From NCBI GenBank assembly GCA_025463615.1, contig JAODAU010000124.1, positions 1 to 9,841 of the forward strand: a DNA stretch of 9,841 nucleotides, in the 5' to 3' direction. This stretch comes from Microbacteriaceae bacterium (GTDB lineage: Bacteria; Actinomycetota; Actinomycetes; Actinomycetales; Microbacteriaceae). Positions 1 to 6,239 of this stretch are shown in pieces (the stretch's first letter is position 1; each line of letters opens with the position of its first letter). A program made the position numbers and the translations under genes. Under the pieces are notes generated by a model, which did no database searches, was not told where the DNA came from, and was given only the letters and a program-made list of their open reading frames with translations.

Positions 1-14
1 TGTGCGGGCCTGCG

Positions 15-20
15 TAGCGT
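15..20 (+). promoter_or_regulatory. Possible -10 box of the dps promoter
   Basis: TAGCGT fits the actinobacterial TANNNT -10 pattern. It lies 31 bases before the dps start codon, which would give a leader of about 25 nt. Any -35 box would lie at or beyond the left edge of the window, so the promoter cannot be completed. The hexamer sits between the arms of a small inverted repeat (TGTGCG at 1-6, CGCACA at 29-34) that could be an operator half-site pair. A single hexamer match is weak support. Confidence 0.3.
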
Positions 21-51
21 TGTACCCACGCACACGAAAGAAGGCGCCATC

Positions 52-537
52 ATGACCGAAGTGAAGTCAGTCCCCACCAGCTCGATCGACCCCGACGTGA
101 CCTCCGGGGTCGCCCAGTTCCTCGGCCCGGTCGTCATCGACCTCACCGCCCTCGCCGTCGACGGCAAGCAGGCGCACTGGCACGTGCGCGGCGCGAACTT
201 CCAGGCCGTGCACGAGCTCCTCGACGAGGTCGTGGAGCACGCGCACGATTACGCCGACAAGGCCGCCGAGCGCGTCGTCGCCCTGGGCCTGCCGATCGAC
301 GCCCGCATCCAGACCGTCGGCGTGAAGGCCACCAACCCGACGCTCAGCGTCGGATTCCAGCACTCCGACGTGGTGATCGCCGAGGTCATCGCCTCGATCG
401 ACGCGACCATGGCCACCGTGCGCACCGCCGTCACCGAGCTCGCCGAGCTCGACCCGGTGAGCCAGGATGTCGCCATCGAGATCGCGCGCGGCCTCGAGAA
501 GGACCGCTGGTTCCTCTTCGCCCACATCAGCGAGTAG
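52..537 (+). CDS. dps: Dps-family ferritin-like protein (DNA starvation/stationary-phase protection)
   Basis: A mini-ferritin that oxidises Fe(II) with hydrogen peroxide and stores the ferric mineral in a 12-subunit shell, limiting Fenton damage in the cytoplasm. At 161 residues it has the usual family length. The Dps signature KQAHWHVRG is at residues 39-47. The inter-subunit ferroxidase ligands fall at the canonical spacing: H42, H54 (12 on), D69 (15 on) and E73 (4 on). The N-terminal tail (about 25 residues) has only two lysine/arginine-type charges or fewer, and the C-terminus stops right after the last helix (LFAHISE). The lysine-rich DNA-binding tails of some Dps proteins are therefore absent, and DNA binding is doubtful. 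The start is fixed by AAAGAAGG (37-44) seven bases before ATG. It appears monocistronic. Its stop codon lies 3 bases from the convergent amidohydrolase stop, with no terminator hairpin visible between them. Confidence 0.95.
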   Translation: MTEVKSVPTSSIDPDVTSGVAQFLGPVVIDLTALAVDGKQAHWHVRGANFQAVHELLDEVVEHAHDYADKAAERVVALGLPIDARIQTVGVKATNPTLSVGFQHSDVVIAEVIASIDATMATVRTAVTELAELDPVSQDVAIEIARGLEKDRWFLFAHISE

Positions 538-540
538 CAG

Positions 541-1971
541 TCACAGGGCCTTCCAGGTCCACCGGCCCGCGAGCAGCGTGCCGTCGACGGGCATCGACCT
601 GAGCTCGTCGGCGGTCGCGGCACGCGGGTCGACCTGTGTCACGACCAGGTCGGCAGGCTCCCCCACCGCGATGCGCGAGCGCGTGCTCGCGTCGAGCGCT
701 TCATCGATCGTGACCGCCTGCTCCGGATGCCACGGCTCCAGCCCGTCCCGCGCGCGACCCACCGCCGCGGCCATCGTCACCCACGGGTCGAGGGGCGCGA
801 CCGGCGAATCGGAACCGAACAGCAGCCGCGCACCCGCGTCGAGCAGGCTGCGCAGCGCGAACGCCCGCCCCGTGCGCCCGGCCCAGTAGCGGTCGGCGAC
901 GTCGCGGTCGTCCATCGCGTGCTCCGGCTGCACGCTCGCCGCGACGCCGAGCGCGGCGAAGCGCGGGAGGTCGGCGTCGAGCAGCAGCTGCGCGTGCTCG
1001 ATCCTCCCGCCGCGTCCCACCGCCTCGAACGCATCGAGCGCAAGGCGGTTGGCCTCGTCGCCGATCGCGTGCACGGCGGGCACCAGCCCGGCATCCGTCG
1101 CCCTGCGCATCTCGCCGATGAGCTCGTCGTTCGGCACCGTGAGGATGCCGCGGGCGCCCGGCCCGTGGAGCCCCAGGTAGTCGTGGGCGCAGTAGGCCGT
1201 GCGCGTGTTGAGCGAGCCGTCGGTGAGCACCTTCCACGGCCCGATGCGCAGCAGGCCGCCCTCGCCGATGCCGTCGCCGGTGCGCAGGCCGGCGGAGATG
1301 ACGGTGTCGAGGTGCTCGGTGTACACGCCGGCATCCACCCGCAGCACGTCGAAGCCCGACGCCAGCCTGCGCGGCCAGTCGACGAGGTTGTCGGACATCT
1401 CGAAGTCCACGATGCCGACCACGCCACGTGATGCCGCCCTCGCCGCCGTGCCCGCGATCCACTCGTCGAGCACGGTCGTCGGCACATCTTGCAACGCGGC
1501 CATCACGGGGAACGCGTCGTCCTCGCGCAGGATTCCGGTGCGGTGGCCGGCCTGCCCGAAGCGCTCCAGCGCCGCCGAGTTGAGCCAGACGCAGTGCAGG
1601 TCGCCACTCACCAGCACGGCGGGCACGTCGCCCACGTGCCGGTCGAGCAGGGCGGCGCTCGGGATGTCGGCCCACAGCCCGTCGCGGAACCCGAAGCCCA
1701 CGAGCGGCACTCCCCCGCCCGGTTGAGGTGATCGCGCGAGCGTCGCGGCCGCCTCCTCGGCGGATGCCGCGGCCGAGACATCCACCCTCCGCGCCGCCAG
1801 CGCGCTCTGCGCCAGGTGCACGTGCTCGTCCCAGAGACCGGGGATGACGTGCCTCCCCTCGAGGTCGAGCCCGGGCCGCTCCGTGCGGCCGACGGCGACG
1901 ATGCGACCCTCCTCGATCGCGATGTCGGCGAGCTCGCCGCGCAGCCGCGCATTCCGCAGCACGAGGGTCAT
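541..1971 (-). CDS. YtcJ-like amidohydrolase (amidohydrolase family 3)
   Basis: A metal-dependent hydrolase of the YtcJ/amidohydrolase_3 group. The family cleaves C-N bonds of amides, N-acyl compounds or cyclic amides; the substrate here is unknown. The 476 residues begin with the small beta-sandwich strand typical of the superfamily (VLRNARLRG; GRIVAVGR around 22-29; HVIPGLWDEHVHL at 41-53). Expected metal-site residues are present: H50 and H52 (HVH), K247 in a KVLTDGSLNTRTA stretch (position of the bridging carboxylated lysine), H301 (VHAIGD), H326 (IEHAQ) and D388 (FGSDSPVAPLDP). No signal peptide is seen, so it is cytoplasmic. The start ATG overlaps the stop of the upstream flavin-barrel gene (ATGA), which suggests translational coupling and the last position in the operon. 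The same frame stays open upstream to 2514, but conserved sequence begins only at this ATG. Family confidence is high; specific activity cannot be assigned. Confidence 0.9.
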   Translation of the reverse strand: MTLVLRNARLRGELADIAIEEGRIVAVGRTERPGLDLEGRHVIPGLWDEHVHLAQSALAARRVDVSAAASAEEAAATLARSPQPGGGVPLVGFGFRDGLWADIPSAALLDRHVGDVPAVLVSGDLHCVWLNSAALERFGQAGHRTGILREDDAFPVMAALQDVPTTVLDEWIAGTAARAASRGVVGIVDFEMSDNLVDWPRRLASGFDVLRVDAGVYTEHLDTVISAGLRTGDGIGEGGLLRIGPWKVLTDGSLNTRTAYCAHDYLGLHGPGARGILTVPNDELIGEMRRATDAGLVPAVHAIGDEANRLALDAFEAVGRGGRIEHAQLLLDADLPRFAALGVAASVQPEHAMDDRDVADRYWAGRTGRAFALRSLLDAGARLLFGSDSPVAPLDPWVTMAAAVGRARDGLEPWHPEQAVTIDEALDASTRSRIAVGEPADLVVTQVDPRAATADELRSMPVDGTLLAGRWTWKAL

Positions 1972-2582
1972 CGGTCGTGCGCCCTGCGCATCTCCCTGGC
2001 CAGCTCGGGTTGCGCGTAGTTGTCGCCGTGCTCGAGCTGCTCGATGATCGTGTCGACGACCTCGGGGCTCTTGGTCTGGCTGAGCTTGGCGCGGGCGTCG
2101 AAGCGCGTGACCCTCAGGCGGAACCCGGCCGTGCCGTGCACGATGCGGCGGGCGTACTCCTCGTTGTATTCGAGGCGCGCGGGCTCCGGCATCCGCAGTT
2201 CGAAGTAGTCGACCAGGTCGCCGAGCACGCGGTAGTTCTCGTCGTCGGAGAGGATCTCGGGCGTGCCGTAGAGGTGCGCGGTCACGTGGTTCCAGGTCGG
2301 CACGGCCGGCACGTCGCCGTACCAGCCGGGCGAGATGTAGCCGTGCGGACCCTGGATGATCACGAGCACCTCGTGCTTTCCCAGCTCGTGCAGCTGCTCG
2401 TCGGGGCGGCCCACGTGGCTCACGATCGAGATGCCCGGCTCGTTCTCCTCGAGCACCACCGGGTAGTGCGAGGCGACCAAACCGTTCGGGGTGTTCGACA
2501 CGATGGTCGCCCACGGGTTCTCACGGATGAGGCGTCGAACCTCGTTCTCGTCCTCGAGCAGGTACGCCGGCGTGTGTCTCAT
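1968..2582 (-). CDS. PaiB-family FMN-binding negative transcriptional regulator-like protein
   Basis: A 204-residue protein of the PaiB/FMN_bind_2 family (split-barrel flavin-binding fold). It is named after Bacillus PaiB, which with PaiA affects sporulation and protease genes. In actinobacteria such proteins are mostly uncharacterised, and a true regulatory role is not established by sequence. Family hallmarks are visible: NPWATIVS at 22-29, ASHYPVVLE at 37-45, YISPGWY at 82-88, VPTWNHVTAHLYG at 94-106 (family VPTWNY with H for Y), and KLSQTKS at 166-172 near the C-terminus. The length is normal for the family. No helix-turn-helix is evident. The start codon at 2582 is 15 nt after the nei stop, with only a weak ribosome site. 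The stop overlaps the amidohydrolase start by 4 nt, so the two are probably co-translated. No PaiA-type acetyltransferase partner is encoded here. Confidence 0.88.
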   Translation of the reverse strand: MRHTPAYLLEDENEVRRLIRENPWATIVSNTPNGLVASHYPVVLEENEPGISIVSHVGRPDEQLHELGKHEVLVIIQGPHGYISPGWYGDVPAVPTWNHVTAHLYGTPEILSDDENYRVLGDLVDYFELRMPEPARLEYNEEYARRIVHGTAGFRLRVTRFDARAKLSQTKSPEVVDTIIEQLEHGDNYAQPELAREMRRAHDR

Positions 2583-2597
2583 CGCACCAGCTTGGCA

Positions 2598-3587
2598 TCA
2601 CGCCTGGTCGACCGGGCACCAGTAGAGCTTGCGGCCGCCGAGCTCCTCCATCAGGATGCTCGTGCCGCAGACCCTGCACGGCAGTCCGGTGCGGTGGTAG
2701 ACCCAGTGGCGATCGTCGCGGCTGGCGAGCGCCTTGCGGTAGTCGTCGTCATCCAGGTCGTCCATGGTGAGCATCTGGCCGGTGAGCACGCCGACCGCCA
2801 GGAGGTGATCCCAGTCACGCCAGAGCGCACGCACCGTCTCCTCCGGCACCAGCTTGCCGGGGGTGAACGGGCTGAGACGGGCGCGGAACAGCAGCTCCGC
2901 GCGGTAGACGTTGCCGATGCCGCTGACGACGGCCTGGTCCATGAGCAGCAGGGCGATCGGGGTCGGCTTCTTCAGCACGGCGTCGACGAAGCGCTGCTCC
3001 GCCTCCGGTCCGTCATCGACCTGCGGGTCCGGCCCGAGCTTCGCGATCGCGGCGACGACCTCCTCGGCCGTGAGCACCTCGCACGCCGTCGGGCCACGCA
3101 GGTCGGCGACGGCGTTCTCCGTGAGGATGCGCACGCGCACGGCCCCGATTGGCTCGGGCGGGAAGACGTCGATCGGGTCTTCGAGCTTCTCCTGCTCCGA
3201 CATCCGCAGTCGCGTGCGCCGCGGCGCCCCGATGCTGGAGAGAGACGCCTCGTTGTCGCTCGCCCGCGTGAGCTCGGGGTCGACGGTGCCCCGCATGTTG
3301 GTCTGGCCCATGCGGCCGCCGGCGGATGCCGTGGTCGCGTCGGCGGTGATGTCGCCCGCGAAGTCCCAGGCCCCGTACAGCCCCAGGTGCACCCGCAGCC
3401 ACAGGTCGTTGTCGAACTCCAGGAACATCTGCTTGCCCACGGCCTTCGCCGAGACCATCGAGCGCCCGTCGATGCGGCGCGCACCGTCGGCGAAGCGACC
3501 CTGCGGCGACGTGATGGTGGCCGGGGTGTCGAGGAAGTGGAGCGCGAACTGCCGCGCGATCCGGTGGACGGAATGACCCTCGGGCAC
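2598..3587 (-). CDS. nei: Endonuclease VIII-type DNA glycosylase/AP lyase (Nei, Rv2464c-like)
   Basis: A base-excision repair enzyme that removes oxidised bases and nicks the abasic site by beta/delta elimination. After Met removal, P2 is the nucleophile and E3 the general acid. K52 is the conserved beta-hairpin lysine. HLGLYG (67-72) matches the Nei-type LYG void-filling loop better than the Fpg HLGMSG. The helix-two-turn-helix lies at about 213-240 (MDQAVVSGIGNVYRAELLF). The C-terminal zinc finger reads C304-x2-C307-x16-C324-x2-D327, so the fourth ligand is Asp, not Cys. At 329 residues it is longer than the usual 260-290. The excess is a polar segment at about 79-148 between HLGLYG and the VRVRI strand. 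The start is GTG, certain because MPEG must be N-terminal. It lies 2 nt after the rpiB stop and has no good ribosome site, so translation is probably coupled. The rpiB-nei order is as in mycobacteria. Confidence 0.93.
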   Translation of the reverse strand: MPEGHSVHRIARQFALHFLDTPATITSPQGRFADGARRIDGRSMVSAKAVGKQMFLEFDNDLWLRVHLGLYGAWDFAGDITADATTASAGGRMGQTNMRGTVDPELTRASDNEASLSSIGAPRRTRLRMSEQEKLEDPIDVFPPEPIGAVRVRILTENAVADLRGPTACEVLTAEEVVAAIAKLGPDPQVDDGPEAEQRFVDAVLKKPTPIALLLMDQAVVSGIGNVYRAELLFRARLSPFTPGKLVPEETVRALWRDWDHLLAVGVLTGQMLTMDDLDDDDYRKALASRDDRHWVYHRTGLPCRVCGTSILMEELGGRKLYWCPVDQA

Positions 3588-3589
3588 GA

Positions 3590-4075
3590 CTAGTCGATCT
3601 CGTGGCCCGCGATGAGGCCGGTCTTCTCGTATTCGGCAAGCTGCGCGATGCGCCGAACGTGGCGTTCCTCGCCCGAGAACGGGGTCGCGATGAACGTGTC
3701 GATGAGCGACGTCGCCTCCTCGAGCGTGTGCTGGCGCGCGCCGATGGAGATGAGGTTCGCATCGTTGTGCTGGCGGGCCAGCTCTGCCGTCGACGTGTTC
3801 CAGACGAGCGCGGCGCGGGCGCCCAGCACCTTGTTCGCGGCGATCTGCTCGCCGTTGCCCGATCCGCCGAAGATCACGCCGAGCGTCTCGATGCCGGCCT
3901 GCTGGTCGCGCACCACGGCCCGCGCCGCATTGATGCAGAAGCTCGGGTAGTCGTCCACCGGGTCGAAGGTCTTCGGACCGTGGTCGACAACCTCGTGGCC
4001 CGCCGCGCGCAGGTGCTGCTGGAGGTGCTCGCTGAAGTCGAGGCCGGCGTGGTCGGTGGCGATGTGGATGCGCAT
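3590..4075 (-). CDS. rpiB: Ribose-5-phosphate isomerase B
   Basis: Interconverts ribulose 5-phosphate and ribose 5-phosphate in the non-oxidative pentose phosphate pathway (cytoplasmic dimer). Its 161 residues are the normal length for the LacA/RpiB family. Visible features are the N-terminal TDHAGLDF (7-14) with D8 and H9 for substrate binding and ring opening, DDYPSFC (41-47), the phosphate/anion loop GGSGNGEQIAANK (70-82), and RQHNDANLISIG (101-112) with H103 and N104. Glu76 in the GNGEQ motif corresponds to the catalytic base Glu75 of the M. tuberculosis enzyme, unlike the Cys-based E. coli RpiB, so this is the actinobacterial subtype. It starts 10 nt after the upstream TIGR03086 gene, and nei follows after 2 nt, placing it mid-operon. 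The C-terminal extension of about 20 residues (EYEKTGLIAGHEID) resembles other actinobacterial members. Confidence 0.96.
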   Translation of the reverse strand: MRIHIATDHAGLDFSEHLQQHLRAAGHEVVDHGPKTFDPVDDYPSFCINAARAVVRDQQAGIETLGVIFGGSGNGEQIAANKVLGARAALVWNTSTAELARQHNDANLISIGARQHTLEEATSLIDTFIATPFSGEERHVRRIAQLAEYEKTGLIAGHEID

Positions 4076-4085
4076 GCCGACCAAT

Positions 4086-4697
4086 TTACGGCACCCAGTA
4101 CCCGACCCTGCAGAGCAGGACCGTCTCCGCATCGGCACCGGCGGGCGGGGTGATCTCGGGCGGGAAGACGCCCATCGCGCGCCACTCCTCGATGTGCGGC
4201 ACGACCTCCTCGTTGAACCCGTCGACCACGTCGTCGGGCAGCGAGAAGTCGAGCCCGACCAGCTTGGCGATCGACCAGGCCTGGAACCCGCGGTACACCG
4301 CGAGGTGCACGAACCCGTCGGCGAGCGGCCAGTCGCCGTAGCTGAAGTGCACGACCTGCTTGGGGTCATGGTCGGCGAGCGCCGCCTCCGTTGCGAGGTC
4401 GTTGAACTCGTCGTAGTTGCCGATGGGGTCGTCGCCGAGCAGGTCGCCCGACCAGCGGTCGCCGACCTCCTCCGCCGTCCTGCCGGCGAGCACGTCGGGC
4501 ACCCAGGCCTCGTCGTAGGCGTGCGCCGCGACGATGTCGCGCAGCGTCGGGTCGGCCTTGCGGCTCCAGTCGGCGGGCACCGTGAGGCTGAGCTGGTCGA
4601 GGTCGAGCATGTCGATCACGTCGCGCAGGGCGGCGTCGGACATGAGAAAGAGGTCACGTTGCTTCATGGGAGTGACGGTACCCGGGGCATCCGACAT
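4086..4697 (-). CDS. TIGR03086-like / mycothiol-maleylpyruvate isomerase N-terminal-domain protein
   Basis: A 203-residue protein that resembles actinobacterial TIGR03086 proteins of the DinB/MDMPI helical-bundle superfamily, whose members can be mycothiol-dependent metalloenzymes. The signs are an N-terminal helix followed by TLRDIVAAHAYDEAW (51-65), a mid helix GFVHLAVYRGFQAWSIAKLVG (128-148, the usual H-x-W-D-L-A position) and a C-terminal GVFPPEITPPAGADAE stretch (176-191). Only one likely metal histidine, H59, is obvious. The second helix has GFQAWS where active members carry a VH-WD motif, so the metal triad may be degraded. Function is unknown. Two ATG starts are possible: 4697 (7 nt after the oxidoreductase stop) and 4667 (MKQRDLF). 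Neither has a strong ribosome site; I chose the longer because of the coupling distance. It is second in the operon, 10 nt ahead of rpiB. Confidence 0.75.
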   Translation of the reverse strand: MSDAPGTVTPMKQRDLFLMSDAALRDVIDMLDLDQLSLTVPADWSRKADPTLRDIVAAHAYDEAWVPDVLAGRTAEEVGDRWSGDLLGDDPIGNYDEFNDLATEAALADHDPKQVVHFSYGDWPLADGFVHLAVYRGFQAWSIAKLVGLDFSLPDDVVDGFNEEVVPHIEEWRAMGVFPPEITPPAGADAETVLLCRVGYWVP

Positions 4698-4704
4698 GCG
4701 CCGG

Positions 4705-6126
4705 TCACGAGTCGAACCCCAGCCCGGCCGCGTCGAGCGCGCGCAGGAACCCGTTGCGGCGGCCCTCGTTGTGGTCGGCGTCGTCCAGCGCCGCGCGCGT
4801 GGCCAGCACCGTCGCGTAGGCGGCCGGCTCGGGCGGGAACGGCAGGGGGATGTCGCGCACCATCTGCAGCTGCGTGCGCTCGGTGCGCTCCTCGTAGAGC
4901 TGGTCGAGCATCACCTGCGCGGCGAAGCGCGTCGCTGCGACGCCGAGCCCGGTGAAGCCCGCGGCGTAGGCCACCCGCCCCTGTCGGGCGAGCGAATAGA
5001 ACGCGCAGAACCGGGTGCTCGTGTCGATCACGCCCGACCAGCGGTGCGAGAAGCGCACGCCCTCCAGCTGCGGGAACGTCGTGAAGAAGTGGCTCGCGAG
5101 CTTCTCGTGGCTGGCAGGGCGGTCGTCGTAGGCCTTCCGGATGCGGCCTCCGTAATGGTAGATCGCGTCGTAGCCGCCGAACAGGATGCGGTTGTCTGCG
5201 GTCAGCCGGTAATAGTGGAACTGGTTCGCCTCGTCGGCGATGCCCTGCCTGCCCTCCCAGCCGATCGAGGCGAGCTGGGCGGCGCTGAGCGGCTCTGTCA
5301 TGAGCACATAGTCGTAGACCGGCAGCGTGTGCAGCCGGAAGCGCTTGAGCAGCGACGGGAACGCGTTGGTCGCGAGCGCCACGCGGTCGGCCCGCACGAA
5401 TCCGCCGTCGAGCGAGAGGGTCACCGGGCTGTCGAGCAGCTCGGAGTCCATGCCGCGCACCGGCGAGTTCTCGAAGATCTCGACCCCGGCATCCGCGCAG
5501 GCCTTCGCGAGCCCGGCGGCGAGCTTGCCCGGGTGCACGAGCGCCGTCGCCCTGGTGCTCCAGAGGCCGGCGAGGTACGTGGGCGAGTTGACGAGGCCGC
5601 GGATGCCGTCGGCGTCGTAGAACAGCTCGGTCGCGCCATCCTGCGCCTCCCGCAGTGGGTCGACCTGGTACTCCTCGGTGGCGACGGCGAGGGAGCCGAC
5701 CCGCTCGAAGTCACAGTCGATGCCGAGCTCGGCCACGATCGCCTCGATCTCGTCGAGGTTCTGCATGCCGAGGCGCTCGAGCTCGTCGTATTCCTCTGTG
5801 AAGCGGGTGCGGCCGTTGGACTCCCCGTGCGTGAGGGTCGACTCCACGAAACCGCCGTTGCGACCGGATGCCGCCCACCCCACGCGACGACCCTCGAGCA
5901 CGACGACCCGCAGGGACGGGTCCCGCTGCTTGGCGATGAGCGCGGTCCACAGCCCTGTGTACCCGCCGCCGACGACCGCGAGGTCCACGAGGTCGGTGCC
6001 CGACCATGCGGGGAAGGTCGCTGCGCCGTGCCCCTCGAGCCAGAACGAGCCGAGCCGCGACCCCTCGAGCGACGCGGTGACCAAGCGCGGATCGGGTGCC
6101 GAGCGCTCGAAGACTGTTGAACCCAT
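4705..6126 (-). CDS. FAD-dependent oxidoreductase (DAO family, gamma-glutamylputrescine-oxidase-like)
   Basis: A flavoprotein amine oxidase/dehydrogenase of the DAO fold, similar to PuuB/OrdL-type proteins that oxidise secondary or primary amines. The true substrate is unknown. The Rossmann FAD motif is DLAVVGGGYTGLWTA (48-62; GxGxxG as GGGYTG), followed by VVVLEGRRVGWAASGRNGGF (74-93), the second FAD-contact loop typical of the family. Further conserved segments are SPTYLAGLW (181-189), VYDYVLMTEPL (270-280), NQFHYYRLTADNRILFGGYDA (301-321), HRWSGVIDT (361-369) and the C-terminal FAD motif YAAGFTGLGV (387-396). The C-terminus GLGFDS ends like many actinobacterial homologues, so it is full length at 473 residues. 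It has no signal peptide. As the first gene of the minus-strand operon it has its start at the divergent region. No ribosome site is clear, but a TATATT -10 lies just upstream. No puuA or other polyamine genes are nearby, so the polyamine role is only a family hint. Confidence 0.9.
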   Translation of the reverse strand: MGSTVFERSAPDPRLVTASLEGSRLGSFWLEGHGAATFPAWSGTDLVDLAVVGGGYTGLWTALIAKQRDPSLRVVVLEGRRVGWAASGRNGGFVESTLTHGESNGRTRFTEEYDELERLGMQNLDEIEAIVAELGIDCDFERVGSLAVATEEYQVDPLREAQDGATELFYDADGIRGLVNSPTYLAGLWSTRATALVHPGKLAAGLAKACADAGVEIFENSPVRGMDSELLDSPVTLSLDGGFVRADRVALATNAFPSLLKRFRLHTLPVYDYVLMTEPLSAAQLASIGWEGRQGIADEANQFHYYRLTADNRILFGGYDAIYHYGGRIRKAYDDRPASHEKLASHFFTTFPQLEGVRFSHRWSGVIDTSTRFCAFYSLARQGRVAYAAGFTGLGVAATRFAAQVMLDQLYEERTERTQLQMVRDIPLPFPPEPAAYATVLATRAALDDADHNEGRRNGFLRALDAAGLGFDS

Positions 6127-6132
6127 CCCCCG

Positions 6133-6161
6133 AATATACGGTCCGTGCCTGCGCGATCACA
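6133..6161 (-). promoter_or_regulatory. Candidate promoter of the six-gene minus-strand operon
   Basis: On the minus strand TATATT (complement of 6133-6138) fits the TANNNT -10 consensus. A poor -35 candidate, TGTGAT (complement of 6156-6161), lies 17 nt upstream. The -10 box ends 6 bases before the oxidoreductase start ATG (6126), so the transcript would begin at or next to the ATG. That would make it leaderless, which agrees with the missing Shine-Dalgarno sequence. The A/T-rich hexamer stands out in GC-rich surroundings; the -35 match is weak. Confidence 0.4.
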
Positions 6162-6195
6162 GGTTTGCCACAGATCGCCTCTGGCGCACGTCGGT

Positions 6196-6228
6196 GGGGA
6201 GGAGGAGACTTGAGCAAAGACGCTCCCC
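6196..6228 (+). promoter_or_regulatory. 5'-leader stem: GGGGAG pairs with CTCCCC, covering an upstream Shine-Dalgarno
   Basis: GGGGAG at 6196-6201 and CTCCCC at 6223-6228 are perfect complements separated by 21 nt, extendable by one T-G wobble. The 5' arm overlaps a ribosome-binding sequence (GGAGG, 6198-6202) that sits 7 nt before an in-frame TTG codon at 6210. The 3' arm directly abuts the second ribosome site (GGAGG, 6229-6233). The pairing is visible; any regulatory use is inference. Confidence 0.3.
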
Positions 6229-6233
6229 GGAGG
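6229..6233 (+). promoter_or_regulatory. Shine-Dalgarno site deciding the 6240 start
   Basis: GGAGG six bases before ATG 6240 gives the preferred start of the unknown gene. A second strong site, GGAGG at 6198-6202 within a GGGGAGGAGGAG run, is 7 nt from an in-frame TTG at 6210. That start would add ten residues, and both forms would begin Met-Ser-Lys. Confidence 0.7.
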
Positions 6234-6239
6234 TACACG

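Noticed and set aside
541..2514. A 657-residue minus-strand open frame that could be read as a fusion of an upstream domain to the amidohydrolase.
   Set aside because: The first 181 residues are an arginine/alanine-rich out-of-frame reading of the paiB-like gene. Conserved amidohydrolase sequence begins at ATG 1971, which overlaps the paiB stop in the usual ATGA fashion.
1977..3593. A 538-residue plus-strand open frame opposite paiB-like and nei.
   Set aside because: Both opposite genes have full family motifs, and this frame shows only compositionally biased sequence.
6161..6195. TTGCCA (6165-6170) as a -35 box for the unknown gene, and an imperfect GCCA..GA/TCTGGC palindrome as an operator.
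   Set aside because: No TANNNT box follows at 16-19 nt, and the palindrome needs a two-base bulge. The promoter of the 6240 gene remains unlocated.
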